Origin: Fidelibacterota bacterium
GTDB taxonomy: Bacteria > Pseudomonadota > Alphaproteobacteria > Rhodospirillales > Rhodospirillaceae
Direction: 5' to 3'
Assembly (NCBI GenBank): GCA_947472795.1
Contig: CANJBL010000007.1
Coordinates: 96,931-160,930 of the forward strand
Length of the DNA: 64,000 nt
The notes under the pieces were generated by a model that saw nothing but the letters and a program-made list of their open reading frames with translations, was not told where the DNA came from and made no database searches. The position numbers and the translations under genes were made by a program. Below, piece by piece: positions 1-8,138 of this stretch (position 1 is the stretch's first letter; each line of letters starts with the position of its first letter).

Positions 1-551
1 CGGCAACATCGGTGCCAGCTGCTGACGCCGCCGCGCCGCGCTCGTTGCTAACGCCGCCGCCGGAAACACGCATGGCGGGTTTGCCCCCGGCGCGCGCGGT
101 AAACGCGCGCGACTCAAATGATGGCGGCCTTCCGCCGCCGGTTACTTCAACAACACCGGCACCTGCCGCAACGCCTGCGCCTGCGGTCTCCGCGCCACCC
201 ACACAGACTGCTGCCCTGCCCGTACAAAGACCCGGCGAACCGGACACGCTGACGATCTCGTTCGCGGTCGGTATTCCGGAAGTGCCGACGGGCGCCGAAG
301 CCGGATTGAAGACCTTGGCCGCGCGCATGAAAGCAGACGCCAACATTCGCGTGCAACTTCTGGCCTTCGCGTCCGACCCGGAGAAAAGCGTGAGCCGTTC
401 GCGCCGCCTGTCGCTGGAGCGTGCCGTGAACGTGCGCAAGCAGCTGTTGTCGGCGGGCATCGATTCCACACGCATCGAAGTGCGTGCGCTGGGCGAGCAA
501 GCCGGTGACGGCGCGCCGGACCGCGTGGATGCCATCACCTCGCGGCGCTAA
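1..551 (+). CDS. OmpA-domain protein, C-terminal part (5' end outside window)
   Basis: The reading frame is open to the left edge, so only the C-terminal part, about 183 codons, is seen. The first half is a low-complexity Pro/Ala-rich linker. From about nucleotide 235 to the end it resembles an OmpA-like peptidoglycan-binding domain: a beta strand (TLTISF), then a helix, a strand with VQLLAFASD, an SRRLSLERA helix and a final strand with VRALG. This domain normally anchors an outer-membrane or lipoprotein partner to peptidoglycan. It is divergent: the usual GHTD/GYAD motif reads AFASD. It lies 151 bp upstream of a MotA-like/OmpA pair and may belong to the same envelope system. A GTG at position 12 is an internal in-frame codon, not necessarily the start. 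Confidence 0.7.
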   Translation, partial: ATSVPAADAAAPRSLLTPPPETRMAGLPPARAVNARDSNDGGLPPPVTSTTPAPAATPAPAVSAPPTQTAALPVQRPGEPDTLTISFAVGIPEVPTGAEAGLKTLAARMKADANIRVQLLAFASDPEKSVSRSRRLSLERAVNVRKQLLSAGIDSTRIEVRALGEQAGDGAPDRVDAITSRR

Positions 552-702
552 GCCACGACTTTGTAAGAAGCGTCTTCGTAAGACCGACTATATAAGATTG
601 GCGTCACACCTTAGGGATGCGCCATAGGGTTGCCACACTTCGACAGTATGGCGGATAAGGTTCGCGCGGGGTTTTTAGAGCGGAGACTTTAGAGCGAAGG
701 GC

Positions 703-1911
703 ATGACGGATACCAAAACATATCTGACGCGCATGGTGATCTTCCTGGTGGTGGTGGGCGTGGGCCTTGCCTTCATCGCGGAGACGCTCGTTGGCATCTT
801 CGCGGTCAATCCGCTGCTGAACGGATTGATCTTTGGCATCATCATCACCGGTATCGTGCTGAACTTCCGTCAGGTGATGATGCTGGCGCCGGAAGCCAAG
901 TGGATCGAAGACTTCCAGCACGGCCACCCGGATGAAGCTCCTTCTCTCGGCGAGATGCAGACCATGTCCGGCGAAGGCGGCCTCAAGCTGCTGTCATCCA
1001 TGGCGCGCATGCTGGAGCAGAAGCGCGCGCGCGGAAGCTCGGGGCGCATCGTGCTATCCGCACCGGTGATGCGCACCCTGTTGGATGGCATCGCCGCACG
1101 CCTGGAGGAAAGCCGCGACCTTTCGCGCTACTTCACAGGGCTTTGCATTTTTCTCGGACTGCTCGGCACGTTCTGGGGCTTGCTGGGCACCGTGGGCTCC
1201 ATCGCCAACGTCATTCGCAACCTGACCGTCACCAGCGACGACATGCAGGTGATGTTCACCGCCCTGAAGCAGGGTTTGGAAGCGCCGTTGTCGAGCATGA
1301 GCACGGCCTTCGCCTCGTCGCTGTTCGGTCTGGGCGGTTCATTGATGCTGGGCTTCTTCGACTTGCAAGCAGGCCAAGCGCAGAATGCTTTCTATAACGA
1401 GCTGGAGGAATGGCTCTCGGGTCTGACACGCCTGTCCTCGGGCGCGGGCCCCGGCGACAGCGAACAGGGCGTGTCGGCTTACACGGAAGCGCTGTTGGAG
1501 CAGACCGCCGAAGGCTTGCAGGAATTGCAGAACATCATGGCGCGCGGCGAGCAGACGCGCGTGAACGGCAACGATCAACTGGCGACGCTCAACGACAGGC
1601 TCGGTCTCTTCGCCGACCATATGAAGGCGCAACAGCAGGTGTTGCTGAAGGTGGCCGAGAGCCAACGCGATCTGGCGCCCCTGCTCCGCAGCATGGGAGA
1701 CATCGCGCAATCTCTGTCGGCACCAGCGGCCGGCGGCGGCATGGACGAAAGCACACGCGCGCACATCCGCAACATCGACGGCGCGCTGACGCGCCTTGCC
1801 TCTTCCATGGAATCAGGGCGCAGCGAAAGCGTGCGCGAACTGCGCAACGAAATCAAACTGCTGGCCAAGACCGTGGCCGCCACCCGTGAGGGTGTCGCGG
1901 CGGAAGAGTAG
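703..1911 (+). CDS. MotA/TolQ/ExbB-family proton channel protein
   Basis: A 402-residue inner-membrane protein. Four hydrophobic segments are visible: residues about 12-34, 37-55, 145-170 and 195-220. The last two (with LGLLGTFWGLLGTVGSI and ASSLFGLGGSLMLGF) have the Gly-rich pattern of the MotA/TolQ/ExbB core helices. The remaining 170 residues are a cytoplasmic, predicted helical tail rich in Glu, Gln and Arg. MotA/TolQ proteins form pentamers around a dimeric partner and turn proton flow into motion. The start ATG follows GAAGGG. The gene sits 6 bp before an OmpA-type partner with a MotB-like N-terminus, so the two are almost certainly cotranscribed. It is not flagellar motA: no flagellar gene is nearby and the long tail is unlike MotA. 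The load it drives is unknown. Confidence 0.85.
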   Translation: MTDTKTYLTRMVIFLVVVGVGLAFIAETLVGIFAVNPLLNGLIFGIIITGIVLNFRQVMMLAPEAKWIEDFQHGHPDEAPSLGEMQTMSGEGGLKLLSSMARMLEQKRARGSSGRIVLSAPVMRTLLDGIAARLEESRDLSRYFTGLCIFLGLLGTFWGLLGTVGSIANVIRNLTVTSDDMQVMFTALKQGLEAPLSSMSTAFASSLFGLGGSLMLGFFDLQAGQAQNAFYNELEEWLSGLTRLSSGAGPGDSEQGVSAYTEALLEQTAEGLQELQNIMARGEQTRVNGNDQLATLNDRLGLFADHMKAQQQVLLKVAESQRDLAPLLRSMGDIAQSLSAPAAGGGMDESTRAHIRNIDGALTRLASSMESGRSESVRELRNEIKLLAKTVAATREGVAAEE

Positions 1912-1917
1912 GCAGGA

Positions 1918-3120
1918 ATGGTGGGCTTCACCCGCCGCACCCGCCGCACGGTCGATATCTGGCCGGGCTGGGTCGATGCGCTCTCGACACTTCTCATCAT
2001 CATCATCTTCGTGCTGCTGGTGTTCGTCATTGGGCAGTTCTATCTGGGTCAGGCCCTGTCGGGCCGAGACGCCGAGCTCTCATCGCTTAACAAGCAGATG
2101 GCGCAGATCGGCGATATGCTGAACCTGGAGCGCAAGGCCCGCGCCGACCTGGAGTTGACCGTGGGCCGCCTCTCCAGCGACCTGAAGGGCGCCAACGAGC
2201 AATTGGAAGTGCTGGGGCAACTGAAAGCCGACAACGCAGATCTTTCCGCACGCACGCAGACGGCGACGGCGGAAAACGCAAAACTCAAGGACCAGTTGGG
2301 CACCTCGACGCAAGCGAACGAGCGCGACCGCGCCATCATTACCAAGCAGGTCCAGGACCTTGCGCTGTTGCAGCAGCAGGTTCGCGCCATGGAAGCGCTG
2401 AAGGCCAATCTTGAGAAGCAGGTGAACGCGCTGGGCGCGAAGGTAGCCAGCAGCGACAGCGACATCGCTAAGGAGCATGCCAAGTCGGTGGAGGCACAAG
2501 CGCAGGCCGCGCTGATGAGCCAGCAACTGCAAGACTTGCAGAACGAACTGACGCGGCTCGCGCAAACGCTTGATGCTTCGGATAGGTTGACCGCCGAGCA
2601 GAAAGCGCAAATCTCGGACTTGGGGAGGCGCATGAACCGCGCGCTGGCGGGCAAGGTGCAGGAACTGCAGCGCTACCGTTCGGAATTCTTTGGGCGCCTG
2701 CGCGACATCCTTGGCAACCGCCCCGGCATCACCGTGGTAGGCGACCGCTTTGTGTTCCAGTCGGAAGTACTGTTCGGATCGGGCTCGGCGGATGTGAGCC
2801 TCGACGGTCAGCGGCAACTGGCGCAACTGGCGCGTACATTGTTGACGATCTCAAAGGACATTCCCCAGGAAGTGAACTGGATCCTGCGCATCGACGGGCA
2901 TACGGACACAGTGCCCATCGCCACTACCCAGTTCCGTTCCAACTGGGAGCTGTCGTCGGCGCGCGCCATCTCGGTGGTGAAGTACCTGGCGAGCCAGGGT
3001 GTGCCGGCGGAACGTCTTGCCGCCGCCGGTTTCGGTGAGTATCAGCCTATCGAGCCGGGCAACAGTGACGCCGCACGTTCGCGCAACCGGCGCATCGAAC
3101 TGAAGCTGGATCAGCGTTAG
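1918..3120 (+). CDS. MotB-like peptidoglycan-binding OmpA-family protein
   Basis: A 400-residue partner of the preceding channel protein. Residues 14-43 read like a MotB plug and transmembrane helix (WPGWVDALSTLL followed by an Ile/Leu/Val run). Asp20 sits at the membrane entry, where MotB carries its proton-binding Asp. Residues about 50-240 form a long coiled coil of Leu/Ala heptads with many Glu, Lys and Gln. Residues 255-400 are a full OmpA C-terminal domain with IDGHTDTVPI, the NWELSSARA helix and RNRRIEL near the end, which bind diaminopimelate in peptidoglycan. The coiled coil is far longer than in MotB and would span much of the periplasm. ATG follows a weak GGCAGGA. The pairing with the MotA-like gene is clear, but the biological role is inferred only as envelope work such as division, polarity or transport. 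Confidence 0.85.
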   Translation: MVGFTRRTRRTVDIWPGWVDALSTLLIIIIFVLLVFVIGQFYLGQALSGRDAELSSLNKQMAQIGDMLNLERKARADLELTVGRLSSDLKGANEQLEVLGQLKADNADLSARTQTATAENAKLKDQLGTSTQANERDRAIITKQVQDLALLQQQVRAMEALKANLEKQVNALGAKVASSDSDIAKEHAKSVEAQAQAALMSQQLQDLQNELTRLAQTLDASDRLTAEQKAQISDLGRRMNRALAGKVQELQRYRSEFFGRLRDILGNRPGITVVGDRFVFQSEVLFGSGSADVSLDGQRQLAQLARTLLTISKDIPQEVNWILRIDGHTDTVPIATTQFRSNWELSSARAISVVKYLASQGVPAERLAAAGFGEYQPIEPGNSDAARSRNRRIELKLDQR

Positions 3121-3131
3121 AGCCCCTTCCC

Positions 3132-5594
3132 TTACTCGTAGTGCAGCACCTCCGACGGGTTGAGGCGTGCGGCCCTGATGGCTTGGCGCGCCACGGCTGC
3201 GCACGTCACCAACACCACAATTGCGAGGGCGATGACAAAAGGCAGTGGCGTCAGCGCCGCGCGCGTCGCGAAGAGGCTCAGATAGACTCGTGCGGCGAGG
3301 AAAGCTAGCGGCCACGAGATCACGCTCGCCATCACGACGGGTTGAGAAAAGCTCCACAAGATCAGTCGGAAGACTTGCGATACGCTTGAGCCGATGGCCT
3401 TGCGAATGCCGATTTCCCGCTGACGACACGCCAGCGTGTAAGTTGCCATGCCGACAAGGCCCATGACGGCAATCAACGCGGCAAAGCTGGCCAGCACAAT
3501 AATTATGCTGCCCAAGGCGTTGAAGTAGCTGAACGAGGTGCGGAAGATGTCGTCGGCAAACTGGCGCTTGATGGGAACACCCGGCGCGAGAGCGTTCCAG
3601 GCGCTTTCGACGTCCGAAACACCGGCGGCAACATTGTGCGCATCGAGACGGATGACCGGCGTGACGGCGGCGAACGGGCCAAAGCCATAAAATCCGGACT
3701 GCGTGATTGGTGACAGCATCTTGACGCTTTTATTTTCGGCAACACCGATGATCCGCAACGCCGTAGGCGCTTTGGTCCGGTCGGTGACCGACGTGCGATA
3801 GACGGTCTTTCCAATGGCCTGCTCCGGGGTCCAGCCCAACTGCCGCGCCATGTTGAGGTTAACCACAATGTCGCTATCGAGATCGCCTTTGCCAAAAACG
3901 CGGTCGCCACGGTTGGCGGTAAAGGCTCTGCCGGACAGGAGTTTGATATCAAAGACGGTGAAAAAGTCCTCGTCGACGATCTGCAGCGACATAGAAACTG
4001 GCTTTTCGGCAAGATCTGGCGTGCGTTGCACCGGTGCAGCCCCGACGGACAGGGTCCATGGCTGGCCCGCCATAGTGCTGACGGCTTTGATGTGCGCCGA
4101 GCGCGACAGCTCGCTGCGCAGAGCATCCACGCCCACGCCTGAGTCCTTCATGCTGTTGGTAATGACCAGCACTGGATCGCTGACGGCCGTGCCTGCCGCG
4201 CGCTCCAGCGTCCGGTTTTCCATGCCCACCACCAAAGCAAGAATGAGCAGCAGATTGACGAAGGCGAACTGAATGACCACTAACACCTTGCGCCCCCGTT
4301 GACGTTCCATGGCCGGAGCGTCCGCCCGCATTCCTCCCACGGGCAAAATTCGCGACAGAACCAGGGCCGGATAGAAGCCCGCCGCGAGAACAATGAACAT
4401 TGTTGCCGCTACCACGACGACCCAGAACAGCGGCAATGTCGCGTAGAATGTGAAAACGTTGAAACCGACGGCATTGCTGATGGCCGGCAGCGGCAAGATT
4501 GCGAGCCCAAAGGCCAGAATGCAGGCCGCACCAACCTTCAGGGCCGTCTCCACCAGATATTGAACAATCAATTGGCCACGCCGCGCACCGAGCGTTCGCC
4601 GCAAGGCGACTTCCCGCGTGCGGCCCGCCGCCTGCGCGGCAGACAGGTTGGCATGGTTGAGGCATGCGAGTGCCACGACAATGCTGCCCAGGACGGTGAT
4701 CAGCACGTCATTGCGTATGCCGGTCTGGTCACCATGGGTCAGTAACCCGTCCATGAGAATCATGACCATCTCGCTGATACGCCGCGCCTTGAAGGCCCGC
4801 GATACAGCTAGTTGCGGCGAGAACTGCCGGTCCACGTCGGCCAGGGCCTGATCGACCATTTGCGCCGAGACCTTGCCGTCCTGCGGCAGCACGACGTAGG
4901 TGAACCACGGCACCGTGATCCAATCCGCCGGAGGTTCAACACCGCCGGCCTCCTGGCGCGAGCGCTCTTCAATGACATCCGAAGAGATCAGAACGTCAAA
5001 TTTGAAGGGGCCGCGAGCAAGATGGGAAGGACCCGGCACGGCGGCGATAACACCCCGGACCGTCAAGTCCATGCCTTGGACCGTCACGGTCCGCCCAAGG
5101 ACGTCATCGGAATTGAACAGCCTCTGGGCCGCGACTTGCGTAAGTACAACGCTGCGCGGCTGATCGAGGGCGTGCTGGGCTTCGCCGTGCACAAAAGGCA
5201 GACCAAACACACGCAGGAAGGCCGCGTCAGCGTAGGCACTATCGAAGAACACATGCTGTCCCTCCACCGACACCACGGCTTCAGTAGCGCGCATTCGCGC
5301 AACGGTCTCCAAGCCCGGCAACTTACTCGAGAGATAAGCCGCCAGCGGAGCCGGCGCCGTCAGAGCCGTTGTCTTTACGGTTTTGCCGCTATTAGGAAGA
5401 TTGGTTTCGGTGCTGACGAAAAGGACACGCCCTCCTTTCCCAAAATGTTTTTCACTTTGTGTCAAAAGAAGAGCATCTCCCAAGGCGTACAGGAAACAGA
5501 CCAAACCAATCGCCAGGGCAAAAATACTGAGGCCGGCGGAGATGCGGTGGCGCCAGATGTTACGCAGGCTAGTGTCGAGATAGTGAATCAACAT
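3132..5594 (-). CDS. ABC transporter permease, MacB/FtsX type (two FtsX domains)
   Basis: An 820-residue permease. It has an N-terminal transmembrane helix (about residues 18-42), a large periplasmic MacB-type core domain, an FtsX helix bundle at about 290-420, a second periplasmic domain at about 450-680 and a second FtsX bundle to the C-terminus. The tail motif IRKAIGSSVSQVFRLILW is typical of FtsX domains. This is the fused double permease seen in MacB/LolCE-like or antimicrobial-peptide exporters, which work by mechanotransmission and move substrate out of the periplasm. It is the last gene of a three-gene operon, 9 bp after the ATPase gene and behind the HlyD adaptor. The substrate cannot be read from sequence. 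Confidence 0.88.
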   Translation of the reverse strand: MLIHYLDTSLRNIWRHRISAGLSIFALAIGLVCFLYALGDALLLTQSEKHFGKGGRVLFVSTETNLPNSGKTVKTTALTAPAPLAAYLSSKLPGLETVARMRATEAVVSVEGQHVFFDSAYADAAFLRVFGLPFVHGEAQHALDQPRSVVLTQVAAQRLFNSDDVLGRTVTVQGMDLTVRGVIAAVPGPSHLARGPFKFDVLISSDVIEERSRQEAGGVEPPADWITVPWFTYVVLPQDGKVSAQMVDQALADVDRQFSPQLAVSRAFKARRISEMVMILMDGLLTHGDQTGIRNDVLITVLGSIVVALACLNHANLSAAQAAGRTREVALRRTLGARRGQLIVQYLVETALKVGAACILAFGLAILPLPAISNAVGFNVFTFYATLPLFWVVVVAATMFIVLAAGFYPALVLSRILPVGGMRADAPAMERQRGRKVLVVIQFAFVNLLLILALVVGMENRTLERAAGTAVSDPVLVITNSMKDSGVGVDALRSELSRSAHIKAVSTMAGQPWTLSVGAAPVQRTPDLAEKPVSMSLQIVDEDFFTVFDIKLLSGRAFTANRGDRVFGKGDLDSDIVVNLNMARQLGWTPEQAIGKTVYRTSVTDRTKAPTALRIIGVAENKSVKMLSPITQSGFYGFGPFAAVTPVIRLDAHNVAAGVSDVESAWNALAPGVPIKRQFADDIFRTSFSYFNALGSIIIVLASFAALIAVMGLVGMATYTLACRQREIGIRKAIGSSVSQVFRLILWSFSQPVVMASVISWPLAFLAARVYLSLFATRAALTPLPFVIALAIVVLVTCAAVARQAIRAARLNPSEVLHYE

Positions 5595-5603
5595 GGACCG
5601 CTC

Positions 5604-6284
5604 CTAGGCTGCTTGACGCACGGCGTTCGCAATCCGTCCGTCAATCATCTCGACGACGCGGCCCGCCCTGGCGGCATGGACAGGAGAATGCGTGACCATG
5701 AGGATGGAAACACCCTGTTCGTTGAGCGTGCTGAGCATCTCCATGACATCGTCGCCGTTCTTGGTGTCGAGATTGCCGGTGGGCTCGTCCGCCAGGATCA
5801 ACTTGGGATCTCCGACCACCGCGCGGGCGACGGCCGCACGCTGCTGCTGGCCACCGGAAAGCTGGGCCGGACGATGCCGCGCGCGGGAGTCGAGGCCGAC
5901 AAGCTCCAGCACTTCGCGCACACGGTCGCGGCGGCGCGCCTTCGGCACATTCTGATAAAGAAGCGGCAGTTCGACGTTCTCGAACACCGTAAGATCTTCC
6001 AGAAGATTGAAACTCTGGAAGATGAAACCGACGTGCTGCCGGCGGATTTCCACCATGCGGCTTTCCCGGAAGGCCGAGATGTCTTCACCGTCGAAGATGT
6101 ACTGCCCGGCGTCGGGCCTATCAATCAGACCCGCAACATGCAGCAGAGAGGACTTACCGCAGCCGGAAGGACCGACAAGCGCGACAAATTCGCCTTTGCC
6201 TACGTCCAGGCCGACATCGTCGAGCGCAACTGTCTCCATTTCTTTTGTGCGGTAAGTCTTACGAATCCCCGACAGCGTGATCAT
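5604..6284 (-). CDS. ABC transporter ATP-binding protein (MacB/LolD type)
   Basis: A 226-residue ATPase with Walker [11 protein letters not shown]-loop FQSFNLL, signature LSGGQQQR, Walker B LILADEP and the switch histidine in MVTHS. LolD/MacB/BceA-type ATPases power FtsX-type permeases such as the gene just downstream. I chose the ATG at 6284 (protein begins MITLSGI) because it follows AAGGGGAA and matches the family start. The open frame extends much further upstream but only with non-homologous sequence. The start lies 26 bp inside the end of the HlyD-like gene, so the two are translationally coupled. The operon is probably controlled by the divergent GntR-type gene. Confidence 0.92.
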   Translation of the reverse strand: MITLSGIRKTYRTKEMETVALDDVGLDVGKGEFVALVGPSGCGKSSLLHVAGLIDRPDAGQYIFDGEDISAFRESRMVEIRRQHVGFIFQSFNLLEDLTVFENVELPLLYQNVPKARRRDRVREVLELVGLDSRARHRPAQLSGGQQQRAAVARAVVGDPKLILADEPTGNLDTKNGDDVMEMLSTLNEQGVSILMVTHSPVHAARAGRVVEMIDGRIANAVRQAA

Positions 6285-7620
6285 GCTTTTCCCCTTCTGC
6301 TGGCTTTCGTTTAATGTCGATACGGTCGATGTCGTCATAAGGCGCGTAGGTTGACACGATGATGCGATCACCGGTCTGCAAGCCCTGTAAGACCTCGATG
6401 CTGTCCGGATTGCGACGGCCGAACGAGACGGCACGGCGCACGGCACTATCGCCAGACGGCGACAGAAGAAAGACCCATTGTCCAGCAGCGTCGTCATAAA
6501 ATGCGCCATTGTCGACCATGAGCGTCTCCGCGGGATCGCCAATTTCGATTTTCACTTGCAGCGTTTGACCGCGGCGTATTCCTGCCGGCGCTTCGATGAA
6601 TTGCAGATCGACGGCGAATTGCCGGTCCTTGATGCCGGGATAGACCTTGGAAACCTTGAGCGCATAGTCCTTCCCATTGATGCGTGTGCTGGCGCCCTGA
6701 TTAGGCAGCACGCGCGCCATATAGAATTCATCGACATTGGCACGGACCTTGAAACCATCGTCGCTGTCGATCTGTCCAATACGCTGGCCCTGCTGTTTGA
6801 CGGCGCCGAGGTCGGCATCAAGGAAGCTGAGTTGCCCGGAAATAGGGGCGGTAATATTCAGGGCCTTTAGATTGCCGCGCGTCATGGTGAGGTTGTGAGA
6901 AATGAGATCGATGGACTGCTGCAACTGCCGCACCTGTTCCGGCCGAGATGCATCGTCGGCGGTTTGCGCGGCCTGCACGCTCGCATAGACGCCATTGTAG
7001 TGCGCAAGGTTGCGCTCCAGGTCGTCGAACTCCTGGCGTGAGACATAGCCGCCTGCCAGCAAGGGCCGTTTGCGGTCGCGCTGAGATGTCAGAAGCCCGA
7101 TCTGGTAACCGATTTCGGTCAAATCGCGGACTCGCTGCAAGCGGCGCTCATTGAGGGCTTGGTTGATGGTCGTCAGCTGATAAAGCTGTTGTGCGAGGGC
7201 AGCCTCGCGGCCCGCCACATCGAGCTCGAGATTGGCATTGCGGAGCGCGACCAGCGGCTGACCTGCCACCACGCTCGCCCCCTCTTCCACATGAATTTCC
7301 GCAATCGCGCCGCCGGCGACGGCATCGAGATAGACCGTGGTGCGGGGAACAGCGCTGCCCGTGACGGGAATGTAGTCGTGGAAGACGGAGCGCCGGACGG
7401 TGGCGATATTGAGGCGTTCAGCGTCCACCGTCATAAAATGCGCGACCCCAAAACGTACAAAGGCATAGGTGGCGGCGGCCAGGAGGAGCGCGAGCAAAGC
7501 CGCCACCACCATGCGCCGGCGGGTCACCAGCGGATGAAACACAGGCCGGTCCATGGCGCTGAAGATCAGCTCATCGCCGCCCCGTTCCGGATCTGCCGTC
7601 TTCAAGCGCTCGATGATCAT
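6259..7620 (-). CDS. HlyD/MacA-type periplasmic adaptor protein
   Basis: A 453-residue membrane fusion protein. The cytoplasmic N-terminus (about 35 residues) precedes one transmembrane helix at about 36-58. Then come a biotinyl/lipoyl-like half (VAGGAIAEIHVEEGASVVAGQPL), a helical hairpin at about 130-240, the second lipoyl half (ITAPISGQLSF) and beta-barrel domains to the end. Such proteins connect an inner-membrane ABC permease to an outer-membrane channel. It is first in the operon with the ATPase and FtsX permease genes. No TolC-like gene is present locally, so an unlinked channel would be needed. A perfect TATAAT on the minus strand at 7664-7659 lies 39 bp upstream of the start and falls inside a candidate operator. 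Confidence 0.9.
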   Translation of the reverse strand: MIIERLKTADPERGGDELIFSAMDRPVFHPLVTRRRMVVAALLALLLAAATYAFVRFGVAHFMTVDAERLNIATVRRSVFHDYIPVTGSAVPRTTVYLDAVAGGAIAEIHVEEGASVVAGQPLVALRNANLELDVAGREAALAQQLYQLTTINQALNERRLQRVRDLTEIGYQIGLLTSQRDRKRPLLAGGYVSRQEFDDLERNLAHYNGVYASVQAAQTADDASRPEQVRQLQQSIDLISHNLTMTRGNLKALNITAPISGQLSFLDADLGAVKQQGQRIGQIDSDDGFKVRANVDEFYMARVLPNQGASTRINGKDYALKVSKVYPGIKDRQFAVDLQFIEAPAGIRRGQTLQVKIEIGDPAETLMVDNGAFYDDAAGQWVFLLSPSGDSAVRRAVSFGRRNPDSIEVLQGLQTGDRIIVSTYAPYDDIDRIDIKRKPAEGEKHDHAVGDS

Positions 7621-7653
7621 CTTGGCCTGATTGCTGGGCCTGATTGATATGGT

Positions 7654-7673
7654 GTGTTATTATACTAATACAC
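7654..7673. promoter_or_regulatory. candidate GntR/YtrA operator and promoter between exporter and regulator
   Basis: The sequence GTGTTATTATACTAATACAC contains the inverted repeat TATTA-TAC-TAATA flanked by GTG and CAC. On the minus strand it includes a perfect TATAAT (7664-7659), a suitable -10 for the exporter operon. A YtrA-type GntR repressor is encoded divergently 66 bp away, and such regulators typically bind a palindrome in this position. Binding itself is inferred. Confidence 0.6.
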
Positions 7674-7739
7674 TACGCATATAGGCGTGACAAGCGCTGC
7701 CTTTGTCCTTTAGGGTCCTCGCATTCTAAAAAGGCGATC

Positions 7740-8105
7740 ATGGCCAAAGCGCACACCTGGAACGACGACCAGCCCATTTACCGGCAGCTGATGGGCGAGA
7801 TTCTAGGTCGCATCCTTGACGGCACCTATGCCGAGGGTGAGCTGCTGCCGTCCGTGCGCCAATTCGCCAGTGATTTTCAGGTCAACCCTTTGACGGTCGC
7901 CAAGGCCTTGCAGGAATTGGCGCGCGACGAACTGACGGAAAAGCGGCGCGGCATCGGCATGATGGTGAGAACCGGCGTGCGCAACGCCTTGCAAAGCCGC
8001 GAGCGCCATAGGTTCCTCAAGGAGGAGTGGCCGTTGTTAGTGGCGCGCATGGAGCGCATGGGCATTGATGTGAAGACGCTTTTAAAGACGCAAGGGCCGA
8101 AGTAG
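7740..8105 (+). CDS. GntR-family transcriptional regulator, YtrA type
   Basis: A 121-residue protein. It has an N-terminal winged helix-turn-helix of the GntR family (PIYRQLMGEILGRILDG, then LPSVRQFASDFQVNPLTVAKALQEL), followed by only about 45 residues of helical tail. This is the short YtrA layout without a ligand-binding FCD or UTRA domain. YtrA-type proteins usually repress a neighbouring ABC transporter operon and respond to cell-wall or antimicrobial stress. Here it is divergent from a MacA/MacB-like operon. The ATG at 7740 follows AAAAGGCG and gives the standard family start. The longer upstream frame runs through the operator and is rejected. Confidence 0.9.
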   Translation: MAKAHTWNDDQPIYRQLMGEILGRILDGTYAEGELLPSVRQFASDFQVNPLTVAKALQELARDELTEKRRGIGMMVRTGVRNALQSRERHRFLKEEWPLLVARMERMGIDVKTLLKTQGPK

Positions 8106-8138
8106 CTAGGGCCGAAGTAGAGAGAGTGCGCCGAGCGA

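Noticed and set aside
703..3120. Zorya-like anti-phage system (ZorA/ZorB)
   Set aside because: The MotA/MotB-like pair is similar in kind, but no ZorC/ZorD/ZorE-like helicase or nuclease gene lies next to it; the neighbours are an ABC exporter and an OmpA protein.
4812..6314. 500-codon plus-strand ORF
   Set aside because: It lies entirely antisense to the ABC permease, ATPase and adaptor genes, whose protein motifs are clear; it has no family resemblance.
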